From: Bacillus sp. 165
GTDB taxonomy: Bacteria; Bacillota; Bacilli; Bacillales; Bacillaceae_G
DNA length: 64,000 bases
Direction of reading: 5' to 3'
NCBI RefSeq assembly: GCF_017742235.1
Contig: NZ_JAGHKQ010000001.1
Location: 496,001 to 560,000 of the forward strand
In this document: positions 27,630 through 35,647 of the stretch, in pieces
How the letters are laid out: every line of letters begins with the position of its first letter
How positions within the stretch are numbered: position 1 is the stretch's first letter
Made by a program: the position numbers and the translations under genes
Notes under the pieces: generated by a model
Databases searched by the model: none
What the model was told of the DNA's origin: nothing
The model's input: only the letters and a program-made list of their open reading frames with translations

Positions 27630-27810
27630 CTACATAGAAAAGTACTTCCAATATCCGGTAGCCATAGGAATTAATGAAAGCAAGACATGCGTAATTAATC
27701 CTATGAAAAAAGAAATATCAGCTAATTTCCATTCAAGCAGCATAGCAATAATTATAGACAAGCAACCCTTCTTGTATAATAGTTACAACCATTTTGGTCA
27801 GCTTTTTCAT
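27630..27810 (-). pseudogene. Small two-helix membrane protein gene with a frameshift
   Basis: An ATG at 27810 follows AAAGGGAGTG and opens MKKLTKMVVTIIQEGLLV. That frame stops early, but shifting by one base just after LLV continues as IIIAMLLEWKLADISFF and GLITHVLLSLIPMATGYWKY to a TAG at 27630. The total is 181 bases, one more than a 60-codon gene. The stop lies 11 bases before the DUF817 start, so the two were probably translationally coupled. One inserted base (real or a sequencing error in the read) explains the break. Confidence 0.6.
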
Positions 27811-27971
27811 TCGTTCACTCCCTTTAGCACTGCTTGCATTTAGGCTAAAATAACCTATTCTAGTTCTCTTCACCCAAATTTTAACATACCCCTATGAATA
27901 TTCTTAAAAATATTTACACTAACTCTTATCGACATCCTAAAATAAGGATGCTCTATAGAACACCCTTATAC

Positions 27972-28694
27972 TTACTCTAATACTCTAACCTGATCTCCGA
28001 CTTTAATTTTCCCGGTTTGAACAACAGATGCATACACACCGAAGTTATTACTTCTTTTCCTTGCAACGGTTTTCAACAATGAACGATCTAGAGAATACGT
28101 GTCTGGGTCTATGTTAATCATATCGCAGCGCTCACAATAGCCTTGGATTTGCAGCACGGCTTCACCGAATTGGAGGCGTTTCCCGAACCATGTTTCTTCC
28201 AAAAATGGACTATCTTCATATAAAGAAAGCACTAAGTTGGCTCGGAACCTCCGATGGTCAATCTCTTCTCCCCACATAGAAGCAAGCTTTTGTAATGAAG
28301 GTTCGGTAACAAGTAAAATATGTTCTTCCCAAATCCCTCCCATTTGCACACAATCTGCCTCGTATTGAATCGTTTCAATTTTTCGCCCTGATTCTTTTTC
28401 TATTTCTTGCAGCAGCTCGCTATCGTTCCAAAGGTAGACCTTTCCCTCCGGTGTTTTTACTTCCACTTGTGGAAATATACGTTCAGTTTCTTCTCCTTTG
28501 AAAGCTGGAGCATATCCGACCATAGCTGAAAATTGTGAGGCAGTGATAAATTTTCCCGGTTTTGTTTTATCCAGATATGCATGACTGCGATCTCCATATA
28601 CTCCATATCGTTCGATTGTTGTTGTCTGCACATTTTCACCGCGCATTGATTTTACCGGATGGCGTATAATTTCCTTGATTTCTCCCACTATCAT
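27972..28694 (-). CDS. MOSC domain protein
   Basis: A 240-residue protein starting at ATG 28694 after AGAGGTG. Residues 1-60 are a MOSC_N beta barrel (IIRHPVKSMRGENVQTT, VYGDRSHAYLD). The MOSC domain has the conserved Cys in IQGYCERCDMINIDPDTYS near residue 190 and ends NNFGVYASVVQTGKIKVGD. MOSC proteins bind or transfer sulfur in molybdenum-cofactor enzymes (mARC, YiiM type), here soluble and without a ferredoxin domain. It is not next to other Moco genes. Confidence 0.85.
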   Translation of the reverse strand: MIVGEIKEIIRHPVKSMRGENVQTTTIERYGVYGDRSHAYLDKTKPGKFITASQFSAMVGYAPAFKGEETERIFPQVEVKTPEGKVYLWNDSELLQEIEKESGRKIETIQYEADCVQMGGIWEEHILLVTEPSLQKLASMWGEEIDHRRFRANLVLSLYEDSPFLEETWFGKRLQFGEAVLQIQGYCERCDMINIDPDTYSLDRSLLKTVARKRSNNFGVYASVVQTGKIKVGDQVRVLE

Positions 28695-28868
28695 GTTAAA
28701 ACACCTCTTTCTTTATGTACTATTTATATACTCACCTTTTAACAAAATAAAAACAAATATTACCGTTTTTCTATAATTCCATAACTTTTCATGAACATAC
28801 CCATAACACCGCAAAGAATTCATTATAATGAAGCGTACTATCGAAGTAATGAAGAAAGGATGACAGTA

Positions 28869-29000
28869 GTGAATGCATTTGAAATTAAGAAACTAGAATT
28901 TGAAACCATGAAAACTGACTACGAAAATTTGCTGCAAAAACTGGATCCAAAAGCAATCGAGCTTGTCAATATTCTATTTAATGAAGAAAATTATATATAA
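28869..29000 (+). CDS. Small hypothetical protein
   Basis: A 43-46 residue helical, acidic protein. ATG 28860 touches the GAAAGG ribosome site, while GTG 28869 (VNAFEIKKLEFETMKTDY) is 9 bases from it and is preferred. It has a coiled-coil look and no Cys or membrane helix. No family was recognised. In the next 160 bases a second open frame (LLRQNCDPIYLERNEVAEIL to a stop at 29158) without a good start may be the remnant of another small gene. Confidence 0.5.
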   Translation: MNAFEIKKLEFETMKTDYENLLQKLDPKAIELVNILFNEENYI

Positions 29001-29229
29001 AGCGAAATTATGGAACGTTATTCATTCACAGCTCAAACGTTGTGATTCTCTTACGACAGAATTGTGACCCCATTTATTTAGAGCGGAATGAAGTAGCCGA
29101 AATATTGTCTCACATTGATATGCTGTATGCTGAGCAGCAAAGAGTACTGCAAAACTAAAGTAAATTGACTGATATTGTTGCACTCCTTTTGGAAATACTA
29201 TAAAGGAAATTACGTTGGGAGGAATACAT

Positions 29230-29382
29230 ATGGCTTATATTGTACGAAACAAAGCGTTTACATTTGAGGACAATCGTATTGATGACGAACGAAAATTTCA
29301 AACAAGAGAAGCGGCTGAAGATGCATTACAAAAAATGAAAGGCATTTTACCGCTTGAGGAGTTTGAAATTATAGAGGTGTAA
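29230..29382 (+). CDS. Small conserved-looking 50-residue protein
   Basis: ATG 29230 lies 7 bases after TGGGAGGA, an excellent ribosome site. The protein (MAYIVRNKAFTFEDNRIDDE, then helices ending PLEEFEIIEV) is small, charged and cytosolic. It is too short for standard gene calls. Function unknown. A GAGCACGGA / TCCGTGCTC hairpin (29394-29417) follows the stop and may terminate it. Confidence 0.75.
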   Translation: MAYIVRNKAFTFEDNRIDDERKFQTREAAEDALQKMKGILPLEEFEIIEV

Positions 29383-29479
29383 TGTTAAAAATTGAGCACG
29401 GATATTGCTCCGTGCTCCTGCATATTCAAGTCAATGTTATACATACTTTCCTTGATTGCTCTCTACCCCTTATTCTTAA

Positions 29480-29536
29480 CTAAGCAGAATCCTTCTCTAC
29501 AATCCAAATCATAATTTTACTTCTTCTTACCATCAT
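29480..29536 (-). CDS. 18-residue ORF with strong ribosome site, downstream of the yrzI genes
   Basis: AAAGGAGGAT (29541-29550 on the minus strand) precedes two ATGs at 29536 and 29533 and a short basic-hydrophobic peptide (MMVRRSKIMIWIVEKDSA) ending in TAG. The ribosome site is stronger than that of many real genes nearby. It may be a micropeptide or a leader. Confidence 0.4.
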   Translation of the reverse strand: MMVRRSKIMIWIVEKDSA

Positions 29537-29567
29537 CTTCATCCTCCTTTAATTATTTTTTATAGCA

Positions 29568-29708
29568 TTATATAGTGCGATAGACTGAGCACTGACGATC
29601 AAGCAGTGTATTTTGTAATTGTTCCATGTTTATTCGATTCGCTATCTCTGCTTTTGAATTTTTCTTTTTTTGCATAGTAATAGCAAAAAATAAGAATATG
29701 AATCTCAT
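29568..29708 (-). CDS. yrzI: YrzI family small protein, copy 1
   Basis: 46 residues, starting at ATG 29708 after GGAAGGAGATG. It begins MRFIFLFFAITMQKKKNSKA and ends LLDRQCSVYRTI. The hydrophobic N-terminus followed by basic residues and the DRQxSxY end are the marks of the Bacillus small YrzI family, thought to be linked to sporulation. It is the most diverged of three tandem copies. Confidence 0.8.
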   Translation of the reverse strand: MRFIFLFFAITMQKKKNSKAEIANRINMEQLQNTLLDRQCSVYRTI

Positions 29709-29756
29709 ATTTGTACATCTCCTTCCTTTGTATGTTTTAAATAACATTTTACTTTT

Positions 29757-29897
29757 TTACAATGAGCGATAAACTGAACACTGGCGATCGAGCATTTCCT
29801 CCCCCAGCTTTTGTACCTGTGCGTTGCGCTCAATATCCTCATCCGATACATGGCGTTTCTGAATCGTAATGGTGAAAAATAAAAATGTGAATGTCAT
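29757..29897 (-). CDS. yrzI: YrzI family small protein, copy 2
   Basis: 46 residues, starting at ATG 29897 after AAAGGAGTG. It begins MTFTFLFFTITIQKRHVSDE and ends MLDRQCSVYRSL. It has the same length and layout as its two neighbours, so the three arose by tandem duplication. Confidence 0.82.
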   Translation of the reverse strand: MTFTFLFFTITIQKRHVSDEDIERNAQVQKLGEEMLDRQCSVYRSL

Positions 29898-29924
29898 GAT
29901 GTTTCACTCCTTTCCGATTGGCGA

Positions 29925-29981
29925 CTAATCGTAATCTCCCACTAAAACCATTTCATTGTTTATAAATATCATCTTGTTCAT
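29925..29981 (-). CDS. 18-residue ORF between yrzI copies
   Basis: An AGGAGAAGGAG ribosome site precedes ATG 29981 and MNKMIFINNEMVLVGDYD, ending in TAG. It has the same length as the ORF at 29480 but a different sequence. Its role is unknown. Confidence 0.4.
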   Translation of the reverse strand: MNKMIFINNEMVLVGDYD

Positions 29982-30004
29982 TCTCCTTCTCCTATTCTTA
30001 CTAC

Positions 30005-30145
30005 TTAAAGCGGCAAATAAAGTGAGCACTGACGATCTAACACTTCATCCATAAGTTTTTTTCTATTGACATTGTGGTCAATGTCCGCTTTCGACATGTG
30101 ACGCTTTTGAATAGTGATTGTAAAAAATAAGACTGTGAACTTCAT
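30005..30145 (-). CDS. yrzI: YrzI family small protein, copy 3
   Basis: 46 residues, starting at ATG 30145 after GAGGAGCTG. It begins MKFTVLFFTITIQKRHMSKA and ends VLDRQCSLYLPL. It is first in the minus-strand series of copies and lies directly behind a triple terminator, so it must have its own promoter in 30146-30200 or depend on read-through. Confidence 0.82.
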   Translation of the reverse strand: MKFTVLFFTITIQKRHMSKADIDHNVNRKKLMDEVLDRQCSLYLPL

Positions 30146-30201
30146 GATCAGCTCCTCCTCTCCTCTTTTTAAAATGTTCATTCTTCCTCTTAAAAAGGCA
30201 C

Positions 30202-30313
30202 AAAAAAACCACAGGCTGAATTACTCCTGTGGTCATAAAAGGACACAAAAAAACCACAAGAGCTTTTCCTGTGGAAGGCATAAAAAATCCACAGGGAACC
30301 ATTCGTCCTGCGG
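30202..30313 (-). terminator. Three tandem rho-independent terminators
   Basis: On the minus strand three hairpins follow one another, each with a CC(A/G)CAGG-type arm and a T run: arms 30307-30313/30289-30295 then T6; 30268-30274/30254-30260 then T7; 30226-30232/30209-30215 then T7. They are similar in sequence, so they seem to be duplicated copies. They lie after the 35-residue gene. Confidence 0.85.
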
Positions 30314-30319
30314 TAGAGT

Positions 30320-30427
30320 TTACTTGTTAAAAGTAAGCTGTTTCCGTTTTTCCGTTATTGCGGCCGAATAGTTTGATTGTTCGTATGAAATTATTCCTGT
30401 TTCTTTTACATTTGGTTTCATAATCAT
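30320..30427 (-). CDS. Small 35-residue protein
   Basis: ATG 30427 lies 9 bases after AAAAGGAGGT. The peptide (MIMKPNVKETGIISYEQSNY, ending KRKQLTFNK) is basic and soluble. Its upstream region contains two near-identical AATGGGTTT boxes and its downstream region a triple terminator, which together suggest a tightly controlled, strongly expressed unit. No family was recognised. Confidence 0.65.
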   Translation of the reverse strand: MIMKPNVKETGIISYEQSNYSAAITEKRKQLTFNK

Positions 30428-30483
30428 TTTATCCGACCTCCTTTTGGAAAATTATTCTTTCACAGTTAATTATATCCATTTAT

Positions 30484-30527
30484 AATGGGTTTGTAAACTA
30501 AAAATCCAAAAAATGGGTTTACAAATT
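30484..30527. repeat. Paired AATGGGTTT boxes upstream of the 35-residue gene
   Basis: AATGGGTTTGTAAACT (30484-30499) and AATGGGTTTACAAATT (30512-30527) are 28 bases apart. The first contains the palindrome GTTTGTAAAC with one mismatch. They could be operator sites. Confidence 0.45.
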
Positions 30528-30688
30528 CCAACAGTCATTACTTAGCAAATGACGAAAAAATCATGTTTGTAAAATACCTATAATAATGCAATGAAACTGT
30601 AATATTTGTTGCTGATTTGTTTTGTGGTTTCTAATCGAAAATAGATACAATAAAGATATTCCCTTACTACGTTTTCTACCCTACACGA

Positions 30689-30717
30689 AAAAGCACATCT
30701 GACCAAGATGTGCTTTT
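30689..30717 (-). terminator. Terminator of the lactate permease gene
   Basis: A 12-bp stem AAAAGCACATCT / AGATGTGCTTTT with T-rich flank on the minus strand. Confidence 0.85.
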
Positions 30718-30749
30718 CCTATGTCCCCTATAAATAATACGTCTATTAC

Positions 30750-32252
30750 TCAAGAAAACAGTTGCATAGCAATAACTGTTTCCAACACCACGATAACAAC
30801 TCCTCCCAAAATAAGGAGGGTCGTTTTTTTTAACAACTCGCTTTCTCTATGTGGAATGCCGCATAAAAGGGAACCAAGTGTAATCCTTGAAGGACACGCG
30901 ATAGTTGAGATGGAAGAACTTGTGTTTTGGCTCATAGCTATAAGGGCTTTCGGCAAATTCACATGTTGAGCCGTTTGAAGCTGCAATTGAATGAACATCG
31001 CATTTGACCCGGCATTACTTCCAGTTAAAAACCCGCCCATTGCACCTATGAACGGAGCAATTACCATAAACAGCGTACCAAATGTACTTCCCGCCGCTGC
31101 AGCTAATGCTTGATGCATGCCGCTATTTCCCATGATTTCAGAAACAGAAATAAACATGGTTGTTGTAACCGCAAAGGGAATCCATTGTCTTATCGTGCTA
31201 TACAGCGATTCTCTCACAATACTGCCGGGTATACGGAACAGAAAAATAGTAAATAAACAAGTAATGGACAGCCAAAAACCCGGAGAGTACAGTAACGCTA
31301 ATGTATATGTATAACGCGGCAAATCAATCACTGCATACTCTTGTAAACTATGCTTCAACATCGGATTAAGACGAGAGAATAATATACATGCCGTTAAAAA
31401 TAGATAAGGGCTTAACATTTTTAAGATAGAACCGTTTGAGTCAGAAAGACGCGTGGCGGCATTTTGTGAAAATGCTTTCTTTGGTTGGCGCTTTGCTTGA
31501 ATAACCATCAACCCAAATCCCGTGGTCAAAATTGCACTTAATATCCCAGACAGTTCTACACTGACATAACGATTAAAGAAATAAATAGAGATAGAGAATA
31601 ATAGAAAGAAGCTGATAAGTTCCTTTCTTTTTTCTTTAATCGCACTCCATCCCCCTGTGATAAACAAGGCTGCTCCCATAAAATAAAGAAAGATCGGTAT
31701 CGATAAAATCGCAGTTCCAGTGCCCAATGCTGTAAGAGACATATGAATTAAATGCGAACCGATGATAGTGCCTGTTGCCAAAGCTCCCCAAGCACTTGCA
31801 AGCAACCCGATAAACGAAAGCAAAGCTGCTTGCAGAGGGGGATAGCCAATTGATAGAAAAATAGGTGCTGTAACCATAAATCCGATACCGAATCCACTTG
31901 CTGACTCTATAAGCGGACAGAGTCCAAAACACAGCAAGAAGGTTTGCAGTAATCTATCATGTGTTGTTTGAGAAATAAATGCCGCAATTGATTGAATGAC
32001 ACCCATCTTATTCATTAAGTGAAACAAAAAAATACCAAAAAACAATACATATCCGACAATAAAGCAAATAAGGGCACCTTTTATAGTAGAATGATAAATT
32101 TGATTTGCTTGAAGATAATATGGAGGGTATAAAAGCACAACTAGAAGACACATAATATAAGACAATATGGCAGATTTCATAGATGAGAGCTTACAAACAA
32201 ATAAAAAAATAAAAATACTTAATATTGGACTTAATGCAAGTATAGTTTTCAC
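30750..32252 (-). CDS. L-lactate permease family transporter
   Basis: A 500-residue protein with about 12-14 transmembrane helices, starting at a GTG (32252) after AAGGAGGA. The family core is seen in GLCPLIESASGFGIGFMVTA and APIFLSIGYPPLQAALLSFI, and in the second half IGAMGGFLTGSNAGSNAMF. These are the LctP/LldP signatures for lactate or glycolate:H+ symport. It is shorter than the 540-560 residues of well-studied LctP. No lutABC or ldh gene is next to it, so the substrate is inferred. Confidence 0.85.
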   Translation of the reverse strand: MKTILALSPILSIFIFLFVCKLSSMKSAILSYIMCLLVVLLYPPYYLQANQIYHSTIKGALICFIVGYVLFFGIFLFHLMNKMGVIQSIAAFISQTTHDRLLQTFLLCFGLCPLIESASGFGIGFMVTAPIFLSIGYPPLQAALLSFIGLLASAWGALATGTIIGSHLIHMSLTALGTGTAILSIPIFLYFMGAALFITGGWSAIKEKRKELISFFLLFSISIYFFNRYVSVELSGILSAILTTGFGLMVIQAKRQPKKAFSQNAATRLSDSNGSILKMLSPYLFLTACILFSRLNPMLKHSLQEYAVIDLPRYTYTLALLYSPGFWLSITCLFTIFLFRIPGSIVRESLYSTIRQWIPFAVTTTMFISVSEIMGNSGMHQALAAAAGSTFGTLFMVIAPFIGAMGGFLTGSNAGSNAMFIQLQLQTAQHVNLPKALIAMSQNTSSSISTIACPSRITLGSLLCGIPHRESELLKKTTLLILGGVVIVVLETVIAMQLFS

Positions 32253-32468
32253 TTGTTCCTCCTTAATTTTATTTAAGTAGCTTCATAAAAAAACGCCCTT
32301 TATTATATAACAGTTATTTTGTATTATAACAGAAATGTGACACTAATTTTATTTTTAATTATTATCTTTAAAGATTTTTTAATCTTATTTAAATGTTTCG
32401 ACTGTATAATGAAAACCTAAACTATCTTTAAAAGAAAAATCTAATAATTGGAGTTAGGAGAATGCTGT

Positions 32469-33050
32469 ATGCTTGCAAATTGGGTTAAAAATCAAAAAGA
32501 GAGAAAGTTGATTTATATTGCAATTGTAGCTTCTTTAGTTATTCTTGCATTTGGCTTTTGGACAATAGCACACCGAGGCTCATTAACAGCAAACTTACCG
32601 ACACACTTTAAAAACGAAACAAATCACTTGCACCATCCACTGAAAGACTTCAATCCTCTGAAAGCATATGCTAAAAATAAAGGCTCACTGGGGCGTATTG
32701 GTGTTTTTGCTGCATTTGCGTTGTTTCCTCTTTATTTTTTAATACGTTCAAAGAAATTAAAATTAACCAAAGAAATGAAAACTTTACTTTCAAAAGCTTT
32801 GAAGTGGGTAAAGTTGGTTCATGTACCTATTTCCCTTATTGCATTTGCATTAATTACTGTACATTCTATTATCATGGCCTTTTATGAATGGAAAACGAAT
32901 GCAGTATATCTATCCGGTGTCATTTCCTATATTTTATTCTTACCTTTAGGAATATTGGGTTTTTTACGGTATAAGCGCAAGGATAAAAATCTACACTATT
33001 ATTTGTCATTTGCCTTTATTCTTTTTATGCTGCTCCATACGTTTATCTAA
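32469..33050 (+). CDS. Four- or five-helix membrane protein, cytochrome b-like
   Basis: A 193-residue protein starting at ATG 32469 after TTAGGAG. An N-terminal helix (IYIAIVASLVILAFGFWTIA) is followed by an outside loop with HHPLKDFNP and then four more helices. His residues within helices (KLVHVPISLIAFALITVHS; LHYYLSFAFILFMLLHTFI) sit one turn apart in the way of haem-binding b561/ferric-reductase-like proteins. Haem binding is inference. It is a single gene between divergent and non-coding sequence. Confidence 0.6.
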   Translation: MLANWVKNQKERKLIYIAIVASLVILAFGFWTIAHRGSLTANLPTHFKNETNHLHHPLKDFNPLKAYAKNKGSLGRIGVFAAFALFPLYFLIRSKKLKLTKEMKTLLSKALKWVKLVHVPISLIAFALITVHSIIMAFYEWKTNAVYLSGVISYILFLPLGILGFLRYKRKDKNLHYYLSFAFILFMLLHTFI

Positions 33051-33168
33051 TAGAAATTTGGTAACTATTTTATCGTTTCAGATGCTTGGAGTACTACATC
33101 TGAAACGATAACCGTATATAAAACGAGGATGATAATTAATAGACTAGTTTTATACTAATTTTATTTTT

Positions 33169-33315
33169 CTACCTCGGTGAAGTGATGCAAACGAACGGTA
33201 AAATCTCTTTCGCAATGTCAAGCGCCTTGTCGTTTGTCGTTTTGCTGATATACTTGCTCAGTTCGTCGATATATTCCAAAACCCACCGATTTCTCCTCTT
33301 ACTTCGCCGATATAC
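33169..33315 (-). pseudogene. Possible gene tail downstream of the orphan T-box
   Basis: An open frame of about 48 codons without a proper start reads RRNRWVLEYIDELSKYISKT and ends KEILPFVCITSPR. It lies just where a T-box-controlled gene would begin on the minus strand, yet it is short and was not recognised. It may be what is left after a deletion. Confidence 0.3.
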
Positions 33316-33321
33316 TCACTA

Positions 33322-33510
33322 CAAAGTAAAAAAGTCCTCTACATGCTTATAGCAATAGTTGGCTACCGTGGTACCACCTCTATTGGAGTGTATACTTCAC
33401 CTATTTGAGTACAATCCTACCCCGTGTCGCCTACTGAACCTCTGCTCTGGTAGTTCCATTCCGTATAACCCGGCTCTCTGAAGTGTCTATAATATTTACT
33501 CTTCTTCATC
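33322..33510 (-). ncRNA. T-box leader RNA, apparently orphan
   Basis: On the minus strand 33384-33361 read AATAGAGGTGGTACCACGG, a close match to the T-box antiterminator sequence that pairs with the uncharged tRNA end. About 100 bases earlier is AGAGAGCCGGGTT, like the AG bulge and distal part of Stem I, followed by GGAATGGAA. T-box RNAs switch on aminoacyl-tRNA synthetase or amino-acid genes when a tRNA is uncharged. A TTTTTT run follows (33328-33334 region) but no clean terminator stem was found. No intact minus-strand gene lies within 800 bases downstream. The specifier codon could not be set. Confidence 0.65.
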
Positions 33511-33859
33511 TTTGCTTATATATTGAAAAGTTGTTATCACTCTATGTCGATAGATTTTCATTTTCATGCATTATTTGGAATTTAAATACCGATTTATATA
33601 AGTTCAATTTAGTTTTATGATATAATTAGTCTGATATTCCTATATATGTATTTACTTGATGAGTCTTCATGCCGAAAAGTCAAATGCGTTTTATATAATT
33701 ACCATTAAAAAATACTACTATTCTTCTATTTACAATACCTTTCAATTATTTATATTTTAGAAAAATTGGTATTTATATATAGATTTTCAATTTTTTAAAT
33801 GATAAATTAATAAGGTAAACAATATGCAAATATGCATAACAGGAAGGGGACATCTAGGA

Positions 33860-35320
33860 ATGAACGCACAAATACTTTTCTCGGTTACTGTGTACATGAT
33901 AGGCATGCTCGTCATCGGTTATTTTGCCTATAAACGTACAGCAAACCTCTCGGATTACATGTTAGGGGGACGCGGTTTAGGGGCTGCTGTAACAGCTCTA
34001 AGTGCAGGAGCTGCCGATATGAGCGGTTGGCTGCTTATGGGTTTGCCAGGTGCGATGTATGCTTCTGGATTAAGCAGCGGTTGGATTGTTATCGGTTTAA
34101 CTCTAGGAGCGTATGCAAACTGGCTTTACGTTGCGCCTCGCTTGCGTACGTATTCAGAAATAGCTGGCAACTCCATTACCATTCCACAGTTCTTAGAGAA
34201 CCGCTTTAACGATACTTCTCATATGTTACGTTTAGTATCTGGAATTGTAATCATGGTCTTCTTTACATTCTATGTATCTTCAGGTATGGTATCAGGAGCT
34301 GTCTTGTTTAATAATACATTTAATATGGACTATCATCTTGGACTTTGGATTGTAACTCTTGTTGTTATAGCCTATACATTATTCGGAGGGTTCTTAGCTG
34401 TAAGCTGGACAGATTTTGTACAAGGATTGATTATGTTTATCGCTTTGATTCTAGTACCTGTTGTTACCATTATGCATGTAGGCGGCTTAGATTCCGCATT
34501 TACTGAAATCAAATCTATTGATCCAGCTCTTCTTAATATTTTCAAAGGGACCTCATTATTGGGGATTATTTCTCTTTTCGCATGGGGACTTGGATACTTT
34601 GGACAACCTCACATTATCGTTCGCTTTATGGCTATTTCATCTGTAAAAGAAATAAAAAAAGCGCGCCGTATTGGCATGGGTTGGATGATTTTCTCTATTA
34701 TCGGAGCCATGTTTACAGGTTTGATTGGTATCGCCTACTATTCTAAAAATGGTTTAAGTCTTTCTGATCCTGAAACAGTATTTATCCAATTGGGAGAAAT
34801 CTTATTCCATCCTATCATCACCGGGTTCTTATTAGCAGCCATTCTAGCTGCGGTTATGAGTACAATCTCTTCCCAGCTTCTTGTAACAGCAAGCGCCATT
34901 ACAGAAGACGTATATCGAACATTCTTCCGCCGCTCTGCTTCTGATAAGGAATTGGTACTAATTGGCCGATTATCTGTTCTTATCGTATCGTTAGTTGCGA
35001 TTCTGCTCGCTTACAAACAAAACGATACTATTCTCTCATTAGTAGGGTATGCATGGGCTGGATTCGGTTCTGCTTTCGGTCCAGTGGTCCTATTAAGTCT
35101 ATATTGGAAACGCATGACAAAATGGGGCGCTCTTGCTGGTATGATTACAGGAGCTGTAACAGTTATTCTATGGACACAATTTGATTTGTTAAAGGAAAAC
35201 CTTTATGAAATGGTGCCAGGATTTGCTGCTGCTTGGCTTGCTATTATTATCGTAAGCTTGCTCACAGCACCATCTAAAGCTGTACAAGACCAATTTGAAG
35301 AATTTAAAAAATCAGCATAA
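33860..35320 (+). CDS. putP: Sodium/proline symporter
   Basis: A 486-residue transporter of the sodium:solute symporter family with about 13 helices. ATG 33860 (MNAQILFSVTVYM) is the likely start; the longer frame has 12 extra unlike residues. The SSS features are clear: SDYMLGGRGLGAAVTALSAG in helices 1-2, ADMSGWLLMGLPGAMYASGL, WGLGYFGQPHIIVRFMAISS, and AAVMSTISSQLLVTASAI carrying the Na+ site serines. The order matches PutP/OpuE proline carriers. No putBC operon is next to it, so nutrient uptake and osmotic use are both possible. Confidence 0.9.
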   Translation: MNAQILFSVTVYMIGMLVIGYFAYKRTANLSDYMLGGRGLGAAVTALSAGAADMSGWLLMGLPGAMYASGLSSGWIVIGLTLGAYANWLYVAPRLRTYSEIAGNSITIPQFLENRFNDTSHMLRLVSGIVIMVFFTFYVSSGMVSGAVLFNNTFNMDYHLGLWIVTLVVIAYTLFGGFLAVSWTDFVQGLIMFIALILVPVVTIMHVGGLDSAFTEIKSIDPALLNIFKGTSLLGIISLFAWGLGYFGQPHIIVRFMAISSVKEIKKARRIGMGWMIFSIIGAMFTGLIGIAYYSKNGLSLSDPETVFIQLGEILFHPIITGFLLAAILAAVMSTISSQLLVTASAITEDVYRTFFRRSASDKELVLIGRLSVLIVSLVAILLAYKQNDTILSLVGYAWAGFGSAFGPVVLLSLYWKRMTKWGALAGMITGAVTVILWTQFDLLKENLYEMVPGFAAAWLAIIIVSLLTAPSKAVQDQFEEFKKSA

Positions 35321-35357
35321 AAACTGAGCACGGGATACCACCCGTGCTCAGTTTTTT
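35319..35357 (+). terminator. Terminator of putP, left copy of a 39-bp direct repeat
   Basis: AAACTGAGCACGGG / CCCGTGCTCAGTTT hairpin with a T run straight after the stop. The same 39 bases recur at 37359-37397 with one mismatch in the loop. Confidence 0.9.
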
Positions 35358-35358
35358 T

Positions 35359-35395
35359 ACAGGCTGTGGAGAAAGTCTCTCCAGAGCCTGTTTTT
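35359..35395 (+). terminator. Second hairpin after putP
   Basis: ACAGGCT / AGCCTGT arms (35359-35365, 35385-35391) with an inner GGAGA/TCTCC stem and TTTTTG after it. Confidence 0.7.
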
Positions 35396-35647
35396 GTGTC
35401 TGAGCTTCTGTTCATCTGTCCAAATGCATGCCTATCTCACAGCCACCTATCAAAACATGAACAAAATCGGTCTACACCTCACCAAAAAGGGGCTTGTATA
35501 GACCGATTCTGTCTCTTCTTTTATGGTTGGGTAGTACTTTTCTTATACACAATACCAGATTTCTGTCAGAGATTGAGAAAGCCAAAGGTTTTTTCAACAC
35601 TCTGAGCTACGTAGTTAGGTAGCTGCTCCATTTTTTCGAATTAATTT
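35396..35647. other. Non-coding stretch between putP and rtcB
   Basis: It holds a long hairpin built on ATCGGTCTA ... TAGACCGAT near 35466-35505. On the minus strand just after rtcB is a short ATG frame (MEQLPNYVAQSVEKTFGFLN) that ends quickly and could be the tail of a transposase or a tiny gene. Nothing firmer could be supported. Confidence 0.4.

Noticed and set aside
30202..30313. Short repeats that could be taken for a small CRISPR array
   Set aside because: The repeats are hairpins with T runs in one direction, with no spacers of equal length and no cas operon; they are terminators.
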